The notes under the pieces: model-generated
The model's input: only the letters and a program-made list of their open reading frames with translations
What the model was told of the DNA's origin: nothing
The model's database searches: none
Made by a program: the position numbers and the translations under genes
DNA from: a virus
IMG/VR virus record: IMGVR_UViG_3300031999_000026
Location: 1 to 53,732 of that record
Reading direction: 5' to 3' (one strand)
DNA: 53,732 nucleotides
Shown here: positions 38,532 through 46,404 of the stretch, piece by piece
Numbering within the stretch: position 1 is the first letter of the stretch
How the letters are laid out: each line of letters starts with the position of its first letter

Positions 38532-40343
38532 TTATTTTCCCCTTTCCTCAAGCCACAGTTTTCTTTTCAAACTTGAATCGCCAAACGCAATTTCCAAAAA
38601 CCGATTTGCACTTCTATCATTAATAATGGAAAATAAAATTTTATGTTCCATAACGTATTCCCAATCTTTTAAGGAAAGAGAACCGAGTCCTTTAAGATAT
38701 TTAACATTAGTTACTTTATTTTCACTTATAAATGTTTGAAATTCTTCTATTGTATGAAAGTACTTTCTTTCTTTAATTAAATCACATGCAATTAAAGGTG
38801 TTATTATTCTATAAAGTCTTTTATCTTCAATAATTTGCGGAAACCATTTATAAAAGAAATTTATAATCAATGAACTAATATGTTCACCATCTGGATCACT
38901 GTCGCTAGCGATGATAATTTTATCATATACTGGAAGTTTTAAATTACCTGGTTCTATTTCCAAAATACTCATTATATCCATCCATTCAACATTAGCAGTA
39001 AGGTCAGAAAGTTTTCTGGCATTCTTTACTTTACCCTTTAAAGCATATATTGCATCGATTTCTGAATCTCTTGCTTGTTTCACCGAACCTGCAGCAGATA
39101 AGCCCTCTGTTATGTATATATTTTGTTTGTATTTCGAAGCTGGACTAAACTTATCTGATATTTTTCGTTTTGATTGCTTTTGTGCTCTTTTGATCTTATT
39201 CATGTTTTCATTATGAAGACGATCTTCAATAGCTTTTTCAATATTACGAGCAATTTCAGATTTACTTAAAAGTCTTAATAATTTATTATTAAAAAGTTCA
39301 TTTATTTCTTCTTCCATTTCACCCCGAGAAGTTGCAAATTTTGTTTTATTTTGATCTGCAAACCTCATTAAATGAGATGGAACATTAAAAGATATTAGTG
39401 TTTCATAGAAATGATGAGCATATGTGTAGTTAAAGTATCCATTTACCCAATCATTTATAATCTTCTGATGTATCCCTGTGCACTGTGAACCATTAATAAA
39501 GGATAATGAACATGAATTTTCATAAGCTTCCCAAAGATATATCATACCAAAATTTGTAGATACAACTATATGATTATGAGGAACAAATGTAACTATTATA
39601 GGAATAATTTTTTCTATACCATCTTTAATAAAATAACCATTTAAATTAAGTTTATTAATTATTGGGTCATTTTTAACGAGAAAAGTTTTAAATGATAAGT
39701 AAGTAGTTATTAAATCTATATCCCACTTGTAATTAAGAAACATTTCTGGTGAAGGAATAAAAGTAATGGTTGTACCTAATTTATCCTTTGATTCTTTTTT
39801 TCTTATTTCTTCGTCAACTACTTTAAAATTATCCCACTCAAATTTTACGTAATGAGTTTTGTTTGTAGTTTCAACTTTAAAATTTTTAGATAAAATGTTA
39901 ACTACAGCAGCGCCCAAACCAAAAGTTCCTAGTAGATTTGTCGACGTGTCTACAAAATTTGAACCTGCGTGCAATTCTTCTAGAGCAGTTCTAACTACAT
40001 TTTTTTTAGTTTTTTTATGTTTTTGAGCGGCATCATGAAAACCTAAGCCTTCATCAATTATAGAAATTTCATTATTGTTCAAATTAACAGTAACTGTTAT
40101 ATTTTTCATTTTACCCTTGCAACGTTTAGCTTCATCTAAAGCATTTTCTAATATTTCTATAAACAATTGATAAAACCCGGGTGAATATTTTTTTTGTATA
40201 TCGGTAAGTATACCATTAATAATTAAGGGACACTTATCATCAACTTCAGCAATTTGACCAACATATAATGTTGGTCTTAATCTAATTGCTGTAAAATTAT
40301 CTAATGCTATTATTTCTTTATTATTCGGAATATTTTTTGACAT
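38532..40343 (-). CDS. 39: Type II DNA topoisomerase ATPase subunit, gp39(+60)-like
   Basis: The GHKL ATPase motifs are present (EILENALDEAKRC, ISIIDEGLGFHD, LGTFGLGAAVVNIL), followed by a transducer region. The Toprim domain has YITEGLSAAGSVKQARD and DSDPDGEHISSLIINF. T4 divides this protein into gp39 and gp60; here 603 residues contain both in a single chain. The subunit pairs with the gp52-like protein at 28994-30448. A small leftover frame overlaps its start. It looks intact, with no intein. Confidence 0.92.
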   Translation of the reverse strand: MSKNIPNNKEIIALDNFTAIRLRPTLYVGQIAEVDDKCPLIINGILTDIQKKYSPGFYQLFIEILENALDEAKRCKGKMKNITVTVNLNNNEISIIDEGLGFHDAAQKHKKTKKNVVRTALEELHAGSNFVDTSTNLLGTFGLGAAVVNILSKNFKVETTNKTHYVKFEWDNFKVVDEEIRKKESKDKLGTTITFIPSPEMFLNYKWDIDLITTYLSFKTFLVKNDPIINKLNLNGYFIKDGIEKIIPIIVTFVPHNHIVVSTNFGMIYLWEAYENSCSLSFINGSQCTGIHQKIINDWVNGYFNYTYAHHFYETLISFNVPSHLMRFADQNKTKFATSRGEMEEEINELFNNKLLRLLSKSEIARNIEKAIEDRLHNENMNKIKRAQKQSKRKISDKFSPASKYKQNIYITEGLSAAGSVKQARDSEIDAIYALKGKVKNARKLSDLTANVEWMDIMSILEIEPGNLKLPVYDKIIIASDSDPDGEHISSLIINFFYKWFPQIIEDKRLYRIITPLIACDLIKERKYFHTIEEFQTFISENKVTNVKYLKGLGSLSLKDWEYVMEHKILFSIINDRSANRFLEIAFGDSSLKRKLWLEERGK

Positions 40344-40470
40344 AGTTTTCTATAAATTCAGTATAATGTTTATCTAATATTAAAATATAGTTATATCCCA
40401 TTTCTTTTACTGCTTCGCCTTTTACTTCTATTTTTTCTTTATATCTCTTTAAAAGATATTTGTTTTTTAA
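40321..40470 (-). pseudogene. C-terminal remnant of an endonuclease-like gene
   Basis: An open frame without a start codon encodes IEVKGEAVKEMGYNYILILD followed by KHYTEFIENYVKKYSE and a stop. The GYNYI-x-I-x-D-K-x-Y-x-x-F pattern is like the C-terminal end of Vsr/HNH-type phage endonucleases. It overlaps the topoisomerase start by 23 bases in another frame. It is probably the tail of a deleted gene. Confidence 0.4.
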
Positions 40471-40471
40471 A

Positions 40472-40744
40472 TTATTGTTTATATCCTGATAATTCTGCTG
40501 CGTTAGGAAAAATTATCCAAATTTTCCTACGATTATCATCTGGATATGAAAAATCTTCTAATTCTCTTTGAGAAAAAATGTATCCTGCAGCATCAAATGG
40601 CCCATTTTCAACAACACATACAAGATTTTCTACCCATTTTTTAGGTTGTGGAATTTTTTGACCTCCTAATGCGATCAATTGATCAGCTTTACCTCTTGCA
40701 GGTAATGCTTCTCCATACGATGTGTGATTAATATAATATCCCAT
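40472..40744 (-). CDS. Unidentified small phage protein (90 aa)
   Basis: The protein opens MGYYINHTSYGEALPARGKA and contains WVENLVCVVENGPFDAAGYI followed by FSQRELEDF. From memory I associate this layout with a small phage protein, but no function is known. It lies 11 bases after the next upstream gene, in the DUF932 transcript. Confidence 0.55.
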   Translation of the reverse strand: MGYYINHTSYGEALPARGKADQLIALGGQKIPQPKKWVENLVCVVENGPFDAAGYIFSQRELEDFSYPDDNRRKIWIIFPNAAELSGYKQ

Positions 40745-40755
40745 TTTTTAGTTTT

Positions 40756-41121
40756 TTATTTTGTTTTAATAACTGCAACTGCGTGAGATTTCCAAAAATT
40801 AAATCCTGCATTTTCATGTTCAAAACGAGCATCACTTTCATAAAGAATGTATAAATCTTCTTTAAGTTCATCTGCAATACTTTTAAGATTGTCAAATTCC
40901 ATAGTTATGTCAACATCACCATACCAAATTTTACCAGATTTTTTAGTAATAATATTTGAATTAAATACTACTGTATTATCTGGATATTGTTTATGATACA
41001 TAGTTTTTGAACCAGATAACATTCTACCTGGTTCAAAACTATATTTCCTGAACACTTTAGTATAATCAGGTTTTTCTTTAAATTCTGAAGGAAAAATCCC
41101 CTTTAATTTAATTATTTTCAT
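40756..41121 (-). CDS. Unidentified protein (121 aa)
   Basis: The protein has a beta-type middle (TVVFNSNIITKKSGKIWYGD, then VDITMEFDNLKSIADELKED) and ends GFNFWKSHAVAVIKTK. No family is recognised with confidence. It is 16 bases downstream of DUF932 and may be functionally linked to it. Confidence 0.55.
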   Translation of the reverse strand: MKIIKLKGIFPSEFKEKPDYTKVFRKYSFEPGRMLSGSKTMYHKQYPDNTVVFNSNIITKKSGKIWYGDVDITMEFDNLKSIADELKEDLYILYESDARFEHENAGFNFWKSHAVAVIKTK

Positions 41122-41137
41122 ATTAGATTTTTAAAAA

Positions 41138-42007
41138 TTATGCGACTATTTCAGAAACTTCGGAAAGATAGCTTTCAGCTATTTCCCAAAGTGACTTGTT
41201 GAAGTTAATATGACGAGTAGCATTATTTATGCCACGAGGTTTAGTCCTACGACCGTTCATCGTCTGACGTTCGAATTCACCCTTAACAAGACGTTCCTGG
41301 ATGACATTGAACACTGTCCAAAGGTCTTCCTTCTTGTCTTCTCCTCTGAGAGGTTCAACAATCTGGGCAGGCTTGATGATGGTAGTGGCTCTCTTCATAT
41401 CGATGGTACCGTCTTCCTTAACGAATACGTGAGGTTCCCTGGCAGCAACTGCCCTGATAACGAATTCTTCCCTCTGGTCCTGGTTCAATTTGAACTCCTG
41501 CATGGCTTCAATGTGTGAACCAATCGTAGTGTACTGATTGGCAACAATTTCCATGAGTTTCTTCAACTCATTGAGGTCGATACCGACGTGGCGAAGCTTA
41601 ACTGAAGTGTACATGCCAGGCATTGCAACTACAAGACCGTTGGTGCAGACGAGGCGGAAAAGGCCCATATGAATCTGAGCAGGGGAGCAGCCATTGTGGG
41701 AATTGTCAAGGACAATCTGTGGCTTAACGAGGTCAGTCTTCAATTTCATGAAGCCGAGGTCAGGATTCGTGAGGCGAACCATATGGCGGGCATAAGGACC
41801 TGTACCATTCTGGCGAGTGTGAGTTGGTGCCCATCCAAGAGTATCAAAAGCGTTGAGTAACTCAACAGTAGGTACAAACGAATAACGTTTAGAGAGTTTA
41901 GGGCTTTCGTGATTGGAGAAAGCTGCTGGAGAAAAGTTACGGACGTCTTCAATAGAAGATACCGAATAACCAATACTAGTTAAATTAATTTGATTAATTT
42001 GTGTCAT
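41138..42007 (-). CDS. DUF932 (phage/plasmid-like TIGR03299) protein (289 aa)
   Basis: The central region, PQIVLDNSHNGCSPAQIHMG then LFRLVCTNGLVVAM, is the DUF932 core seen in many phages and plasmids. The rest, including a basic C-terminus ending EIAESYLSEVSEIVA, fits the family. Its biochemical role is not established; some relatives lie near recombination genes. The start at 42007 (MTQINQINLT) is preferred over the ATG at 42034, which adds nine residues in AT-rich sequence. The coding region is strikingly GC-richer than the window, suggesting high expression or recent acquisition. Confidence 0.8.
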   Translation of the reverse strand: MTQINQINLTSIGYSVSSIEDVRNFSPAAFSNHESPKLSKRYSFVPTVELLNAFDTLGWAPTHTRQNGTGPYARHMVRLTNPDLGFMKLKTDLVKPQIVLDNSHNGCSPAQIHMGLFRLVCTNGLVVAMPGMYTSVKLRHVGIDLNELKKLMEIVANQYTTIGSHIEAMQEFKLNQDQREEFVIRAVAAREPHVFVKEDGTIDMKRATTIIKPAQIVEPLRGEDKKEDLWTVFNVIQERLVKGEFERQTMNGRRTKPRGINNATRHINFNKSLWEIAESYLSEVSEIVA

Positions 42008-42056
42008 TGTGTATTTTTTAATGATTAATGGCAATGGTAAATTAATTCCTTAAAAA

Positions 42057-42512
42057 TTATTTACTATTTATTTTTAAATTAAGTTTTTCGAAAAATTCTT
42101 CAGCAATTTTCGTTATTTTAGAATCTGAAGATAATCTGGCATGTGCTATATAATATCCTTGTAAGAATCCTTTATAAAGAGGATCATGTAAAAGATTATG
42201 TAATTGTTTAATTTTTTTAATGTTATTACCAAAATTTTCATTTATAAGATTAATAGCTGATTCAAGCAAATATCCATCTCTCTTTTCATAAAGTTCTGCA
42301 CGATATTTACTTAATTCTCGTGAGTTAGATATTGCTATTACATTAAATATCAATCCTATAAAAATTCCTAAAATGCTGCCATACCAAAAATACATATTTG
42401 AAATTGATAAAGCTGCAATTAGAAATATTATAAAACATATTCCTGAACTATAAGCTAAAATTAAAAAAGTTTTAGCAGATTTTTTTATTTTATTTTTTTC
42501 TATACGTGTCAT
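42057..42512 (-). CDS. Membrane protein with duplicated C-terminal tail (151 aa)
   Basis: Two hydrophobic helices occupy residues 16-62 (TFLILAYSSGICFIIFLIAA and YGSILGIFIGLIFNVIAISN). A soluble helical domain follows. The C-terminal KIAEEFFEKLNLK is nearly the same as the end of the next upstream gene's product, due to a duplicated DNA segment. Function unknown. Confidence 0.55.
   Translation of the reverse strand: MTRIEKNKIKKSAKTFLILAYSSGICFIIFLIAALSISNMYFWYGSILGIFIGLIFNVIAISNSRELSKYRAELYEKRDGYLLESAINLINENFGNNIKKIKQLHNLLHDPLYKGFLQGYYIAHARLSSDSKITKIAEEFFEKLNLKINSK
42058..42112 (-). repeat. Duplicated segment, copy 1 (second copy 42539-42592)
   Basis: About 55 bases covering the gene end and stop are repeated with one small indel at 42539-42592. 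The repeat encodes the shared C-terminal EEFFEKLNL. Confidence 0.85.
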
Positions 42513-42538
42513 TTTATTTAAAATTAATTTTCAATAAT

Positions 42539-42592
42539 TTTATTTACTATTTATTTAAATTAAGTTTTTCGAAAAATTCTTCAGCAATTTCG
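42539..42592 (-). repeat. Duplicated segment, copy 2 (first copy 42058-42112)
   Basis: This copy encodes the C-terminus of the 42547 gene. The spacing between copies is about 480 bases. Recombination between them would delete the membrane protein gene. Confidence 0.85.
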
Positions 42593-42951
42593 AATTCACT
42601 CCAATAAAGAATGAAATAATCATGTTTATCAACCCAATTCATATCTCTGTCTTCACCATAATGACCAGGTTTTGCATTTCTACGAAGATATTCAATTAAC
42701 TTTTTATCTGTAGGAACTGCGATGCCCCAACCACGCTGACCACATTCATCATCTTCCCATTCTTTTATAACTTTAATAGTTGCAGGAAATGTAAATTTTT
42801 CATCATAATCCCAATTTGACATTCCAGTTCCTCCATATACATTATTAAAAGAAAACGATTTTACAGTGATAATATCACCAACTTCGGGAATAATTTTAAT
42901 TTTCATATTAATATTTAATTTCCATTTATTGAAAACAATTTGATCTTTCAT
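42547..42951 (-). CDS. Unidentified protein (134 aa)
   Basis: The sequence has a beta-type start (MKIKIIPEVGDIITVKSFSF, from an internal Met at 42906 that may be the real start) and a segment ECGQRGWGIAVP, then HYGEDRDMNWVDKHDYFILY. The C-terminus, EIAEEFFEKLNLNK, is duplicated in the downstream membrane protein. A promoter-like element is immediately upstream. Function unknown. Confidence 0.55.
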   Translation of the reverse strand: MKDQIVFNKWKLNINMKIKIIPEVGDIITVKSFSFNNVYGGTGMSNWDYDEKFTFPATIKVIKEWEDDECGQRGWGIAVPTDKKLIEYLRRNAKPGHYGEDRDMNWVDKHDYFILYWSEFEIAEEFFEKLNLNK

Positions 42952-42968
42952 AATATATTTTTAATTAT

Positions 42969-43006
42969 AATAGTAATTTAACAATAATTTCTGATATAAA
43001 AAAATA
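42969..43006 (-). promoter_or_regulatory. Promoter-like element, third copy of the TTATTGTTA block
   Basis: The minus strand reads TTTTTTTATATCAGAAATTA then TTGTTAAATTACTATTATAA, closely like the elements at 31561 and 32969. It ends about 17 bases before the ATG at 42951. Confidence 0.45.
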
Positions 43007-43021
43007 ATTATGCAACTATTT

Positions 43022-43219
43022 TTAAAAATGTTCAAAATTCATTCCATAATCTGGAAGTTCACTTGGTTTGATAGTACCACTTTTTAATATTTCCATGAGA
43101 CAATCAAAATTTCTTATGCCCTCAGGAATAGAATCAAAATCTCTTATATAATCATTTTCGTGAAGAAAACAATAAGAAATTGCTTCTTCTTTTGTTATTT
43201 TGTTAAAATCTATTTTCAT
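43022..43219 (-). CDS. Unidentified small protein (65 aa)
   Basis: The protein (MKIDFNKITKEEAISYCFLH, then ENDYIRDFDSIPEGIRNFDC) is mostly helical and ends SELPDYGMNFEHF. No family is recognised. It follows the ligase gene by 10 bases and is probably co-transcribed with it. Confidence 0.55.
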   Translation of the reverse strand: MKIDFNKITKEEAISYCFLHENDYIRDFDSIPEGIRNFDCLMEILKSGTIKPSELPDYGMNFEHF

Positions 43220-43229
43220 TTTTTATTTT

Positions 43230-43859
43230 TTAAAATGCATAATTCTTTGTTGGCTTTCTGCATTTGATTTGCGTTCGAATATTATTTTGACTATTAAACC
43301 CATTCTCTAATTTACCATTTCTCATCTTCAAAACCAATCCTTCATACATCTGATAATTAATAATATTGGAATAAACTTCTGTAAAATCTTTTAGTATAGA
43401 ATTTACTCTAAAGCAATTTTCAGATATCTGATGTAAATGCTTTTTGACAAGATTATCAGGATAAAGTTTTTGTAAAATTTTATATCTTTCTTCGAACGTG
43501 GTTCCTAAAAGATATTCTCCATTAAAAACTAAAATATCAAAAATAACAAATTTTATATTCCAATATTTTCCATATTCATCTTTTTGATTTTTATTCATAT
43601 ATTCTCCACAAAGAACTATCCAGCCCTTTCCTCGATGAAGAGATTTTAATTCATCACTATTCATTTTATTAGTGAGAGATTCGTGATGTCGATTCATCAC
43701 TATAAGCTCATCATCATTAGTGTAAATTTGCATTGAACTTCCATTCAATTTTGGTTGGCCAAGAAATTTACTCATCTTCTCAAAGGTGCCAAGACCGGAA
43801 ATAGTAGTCTTAATCTCAGGTCTAGGAGGATAGATATACCTATAATGATCATAGTTCAT
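43230..43859 (-). CDS. Minimal ATP-dependent polynucleotide ligase (209 aa)
   Basis: Nucleotidyltransferase motifs are present: motif I QPKLNGSS (Lys37 as the adenylated lysine), motif III FVIFDILVFNG, motif IV YEGLVLKMRNG and motif V QIKCRKPTKNY. There is no visible OB or DNA-binding domain, and 209 residues is close to the smallest ligases. Substrate cannot be told; the FDILVFNGEYLLG-TTFEERY region resembles DNA ligases more than RNA ligases. It could seal nicks with the 3'-phosphoesterase and Pol X-like proteins. Confidence 0.8.
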   Translation of the reverse strand: MNYDHYRYIYPPRPEIKTTISGLGTFEKMSKFLGQPKLNGSSMQIYTNDDELIVMNRHHESLTNKMNSDELKSLHRGKGWIVLCGEYMNKNQKDEYGKYWNIKFVIFDILVFNGEYLLGTTFEERYKILQKLYPDNLVKKHLHQISENCFRVNSILKDFTEVYSNIINYQMYEGLVLKMRNGKLENGFNSQNNIRTQIKCRKPTKNYAF

Positions 43860-44008
43860 TATTCTTTTTTTTTCTTAAAAGAATCTTTAATAGCACAAAG
43901 ACAAATCATTCCTTCAATTAGGAAAATATATTCATATCTAATAATAAATTCTGGTAATATAGAAAATGTGATAAATCCTAAGGAAAGGAATAAAATAATT
44001 ATTTTCAT
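43859..44008 (-). CDS. Small membrane protein (49 aa)
   Basis: A 49-codon frame (start MKIIILFLSLGFITFSILPE) has two hydrophobic segments and a basic C-terminus (KDSFKKKKE). The stop overlaps the ligase start codon by one base (TAATG). A membrane role is evident; the function is not. Confidence 0.5.
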   Translation of the reverse strand: MKIIILFLSLGFITFSILPEFIIRYEYIFLIEGMICLCAIKDSFKKKKE

Positions 44009-44020
44009 AATTTTTATTTT

Positions 44021-44176
44021 TTATTTAATATAATAAAAAGTAGAAACATCACTTTCTTGAATTGCTTCTTTATCAGCTTCAAAATCAGCAATAAATTGAG
44101 CTAATGCTTGTTCTTCATTGGTATCTTCAAAACCTTTATTGATCTCATTGAAATAGAAATTTTTTGTAGCACTCAT
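44021..44176 (-). CDS. Small acidic protein (51 aa)
   Basis: The start at 44176 gives MSATKNFYFNEINKGFEDTN, then an acidic helix. An upstream ATG at 44248 would overlap the previous gene by 62 bases and is not preferred. Ten bases separate it from the 44187-44801 gene. Function unknown. Confidence 0.55.
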   Translation of the reverse strand: MSATKNFYFNEINKGFEDTNEEQALAQFIADFEADKEAIQESDVSTFYYIK

Positions 44177-44186
44177 GATTTTATTT

Positions 44187-44801
44187 TTAAATAGCCTGAA
44201 TTGATTTAATTGAAAATATTGGACGAATGTCTTCCATAATTTGACCAACCGATTTCAGTTTCTTATCGGAAGCAATCTTGGTCAGATTATTAATAGTGCC
44301 TTTCTTTATAGAGAAAGTAGTGTTACTGAGGAGTAAATTTTCCTTATCATTATCAGAAATTTTCTTGGTTAACATAAGAAGATCGGAAATAACTTCCTGA
44401 TACTTCATCAAAATCTCAGTATTAAAATAGTAAGTCGTTTCTTCGTTGGTTATTCCATTGCCATAAGTTTTACGAAGTTCTTCACAACGTTCTTGATCAA
44501 TGGTGATATACTTATCTGAAGTGATAAACTGAAAACCCATCGTTCCAGCAACTACTTTAAGAGTTCTAGGAAAAATCTTTTTCTGATCATATAAATTGAT
44601 CATTTCAAGTTTTGCGGCTTCACGAACTTCAGTATCCAAAACAGCTTTTTCGGTTTCTAAATCAGCCAATTCGGTATTGATTTTGGCCATGCGAATCAAA
44701 GATTCTTCGAATTCAGGTTTCAAGTTAACTACAGTGTGTTTTTCTGTTTTCTTAACTTCTGCTACTGATTTTGCTTTGTCGAATAAATTTATCTTTACCA
44801 T
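44187..44801 (-). CDS. Unidentified coiled-coil protein (204 aa)
   Basis: Residues 30-70 form a probable coiled coil (IRMAKINTELADLETEKAVL, then DTEVREAAKLEM). The rest is mixed alpha/beta. Base composition is less AT-rich than average here. It follows a terminator-promoter region. A scaffold or nucleic-acid-associated role is possible; no family is recognised. Confidence 0.55.
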   Translation of the reverse strand: MVKINLFDKAKSVAEVKKTEKHTVVNLKPEFEESLIRMAKINTELADLETEKAVLDTEVREAAKLEMINLYDQKKIFPRTLKVVAGTMGFQFITSDKYITIDQERCEELRKTYGNGITNEETTYYFNTEILMKYQEVISDLLMLTKKISDNDKENLLLSNTTFSIKKGTINNLTKIASDKKLKSVGQIMEDIRPIFSIKSIQAI

Positions 44802-44835
44802 TGTTTAATGTTTTAATTGTATAGTAAATATAACA

Positions 44836-44870
44836 ACAAAATCCGACAAATAAAAATATTTATCGGATTA
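44836..44870 (-). terminator. Hairpin terminator after xSEL array B
   Basis: The stem ATCCGATAAATA / TATTTGTCGGAT (one mismatch, 4-base loop) is followed by TTTTGTT on the minus strand. It then runs into a TTGTTATATTTACTATA promoter-like sequence before the 44801 start. Confidence 0.75.
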
Positions 44871-44895
44871 TTTAATATTTATTTATAATAAATAT

Positions 44896-45159
44896 CTATT
44901 CAGAATCCAATTTAGAACTTAATTCAGATTCTAATTCAGAATCCAATTCAAAATTCAATTCAGAACTCAATTCAGAACTCAATTCAGAACCCAATTCAGA
45001 TCTCAATTCAGAATACAATTCAGAATACAATTCAGATCTCAATTCAGAACTCAATTCAGAACTCAATTCAGAACACAATTCAGAATCCAATTCAGAATAC
45101 AATTCAAATCTCAATTCAGAATCCAATTCAGATATTTCAAATATATTCATCTTATTCAT
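44896..45159 (-). CDS. xSEL tetrapeptide-repeat protein B2 (87 aa)
   Basis: The leader MNKMNIFEISEL is identical to that of protein A4 in the other array, 13 kb away. xSEL repeats run to the end (SELDSE). The start is one base after the stop of the previous frame. A terminator follows. Confidence 0.55.
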   Translation of the reverse strand: MNKMNIFEISELDSELRFELYSELDSELCSELSSELSSELRSELYSELYSELRSELGSELSSELSSELNFELDSELESELSSKLDSE

Positions 45160-45430
45160 ATTATAATTCAGATTCCAATTCAGAATTTAATTCAGAATAC
45201 AATTCAGATCTCAATTCAGAATCCAATTCAGAACTCAATTCAGATCTCAATTCAGAATCCACAGAATCCAATTCAAAAACTAACTCAGAACACAATTCAG
45301 AACCCAATTCAGAATACAATTCAGACCACAATTCAAATTTCAATTCAGAATACAATTCAGAATCTAATTCAGACTGTAATTCAGAATCCAATTCAAAAAC
45401 TAACTCAGAACACAATTCAGAATCCAATTT
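44900..45430 (-). repeat. Tandem 12-bp repeat array B (xSEL), about 44 units
   Basis: The same TCTGAATTG-plus-codon unit as array A is repeated about 44 times. A block with CCAATTCAAAAACTAACTCA occurs twice (45268-45300 and 45388-45420), showing internal duplication. The array directly follows, and partly overlaps, the end of a tagged gene. Confidence 0.9.
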
Positions 45431-45472
45431 AATGTTTATCATAAGTTTTCTCTGTATATCCTTGAACATCAT
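45161..45472 (-). CDS. xSEL tetrapeptide-repeat protein B1 (103 aa)
   Basis: It starts MMFKDIQRKLMINIKLDSEL inside the 3' end of the tagged gene, overlapping it by 44 bases, then continues as xSEL repeats with VFELDS variants. The unusual start suggests the array was inserted or grew next to the tagged gene. A different true start is possible. Confidence 0.45.
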   Translation of the reverse strand: MMFKDIQRKLMINIKLDSELCSELVFELDSELQSELDSELYSELKFELWSELYSELGSELCSELVFELDSVDSELRSELSSELDSELRSELYSELNSELESEL

Positions 45473-46088
45473 AAGTTTGAGAAATACTCTTCCCCCATTT
45501 ATTAATGTGACCTAGTGTTGCAGGTCTTGCATCAAGATAATTTTGCCATAATGTTTTTTCTGGATCGCCATATTTATAAACATAAGCAACTTTAAGCATA
45601 TTTGTTTCATGATCTGTAAGTTGTTTATCGAATCGATAATATGCTGTTTCTGTGCTACCATCTGTAGATCTTAAAACCTTATCAGTTTCTTCTGCGGCTT
45701 CTGCTGGAATTTCAGCTTCATCAAAAAATTCGAGTGGAACATCTCCATGAACAACTTTTTCTTGAAATTTTACTTCTGATCGTTCTTCTCTAGTGAGTTT
45801 AAGTTTATCAGAAAAATTGAGAATAACTGCAGCTTGAAGTATGAGATTTTTAACTTCGGCAAGAGAATTTTTTATACCATAAGTTCTCTTTAAGTTATAG
45901 TAAAATTTATCAATATCAAGTTTTCCCTCAAGAAATGCGTTATCTGGAATTCGTTGTAATTCATTTGCAACTCGTGCAAATAAAGCAGATTTAAAGATTG
46001 TGTATTTTTCTCGTAGATTTCTTGTGTCTCCGATTGGAATGTTTTTCATTTCTAAAAGAATAGATTCTTTAACAAGTTTTGCTCTCAT
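45429..46088 (-). CDS. Tagged protein of unknown function (219 aa)
   Basis: It begins MRAKLVKESILLEM, the clearest consensus tag, and is preceded by a TATAAATA box. The N-terminal half is helical (YTIFKSALFARVANELQRIP), followed by an acidic linker (FFDEAEIPAEAAEETDKVLR) and a C-terminal region with ETNMLKVAYVYKYGDPEKTL resembling the winged-helix-like tagged proteins. Its 3' end overlaps xSEL array B. No function is known. Confidence 0.6.
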   Translation of the reverse strand: MRAKLVKESILLEMKNIPIGDTRNLREKYTIFKSALFARVANELQRIPDNAFLEGKLDIDKFYYNLKRTYGIKNSLAEVKNLILQAAVILNFSDKLKLTREERSEVKFQEKVVHGDVPLEFFDEAEIPAEAAEETDKVLRSTDGSTETAYYRFDKQLTDHETNMLKVAYVYKYGDPEKTLWQNYLDARPATLGHINKWGKSISQTYDVQGYTEKTYDKH

Positions 46089-46104
46089 ATAAATATAATC
46101 ATTT

Positions 46105-46112
46105 TATTTATA
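46105..46112 (-). promoter_or_regulatory. TATAAATA box upstream of a tagged gene
   Basis: The octamer lies 17-24 bases before the ATG at 46088. It is another T4-late-like box before a tagged gene. Confidence 0.45.
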
Positions 46113-46155
46113 TATCTTAATAAAATGATTGTTAAAGTTTTGTTAAAAGATAACT

Positions 46156-46404
46156 TCAAGGATTCCATCCAATCTTTTTAGATATTTCAACCTGTTTTTC
46201 GGGTGATAATTTATCTTTCTTTTCATTCATCGATTTACTAAAATATGTTCCAAGTTTTCCTTGAAATAATCTGTTTCCTACAGGAGAAAATCTCCATAAT
46301 TCTAACATATTATAATAACTCATATCATCTATAAATTTTTTAAGCTTTTCAAATTCATTATCAGATATTTTTTCATTATTTAAATTTTCTAATCTAGTTT
46401 TCAT
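46156..46404 (-). CDS. Unidentified small helical protein (82 aa)
   Basis: The protein is helical and lysine-rich (MKTRLENLNNEKISDNEFEK, then a C-terminal DKLSPEKQVEISKKIGWNP). Its start overlaps the stop of the upstream gene by one base. No domain recognised. Confidence 0.5.
   Translation of the reverse strand: MKTRLENLNNEKISDNEFEKLKKFIDDMSYYNMLELWRFSPVGNRLFQGKLGTYFSKSMNEKKDKLSPEKQVEISKKIGWNP

Noticed and set aside
42057-42951. The two EEFFEKLNL-ending genes as one frameshifted gene
   Set aside because: Apart from the duplicated tail their sequences are unrelated, and each has its own start and stop.
44187-44248. Upstream start at 44248 for the 44021 gene
   Set aside because: It would overlap the previous gene by 62 bases in another frame; the ATG at 44176 gives a tidy 10-base gap.
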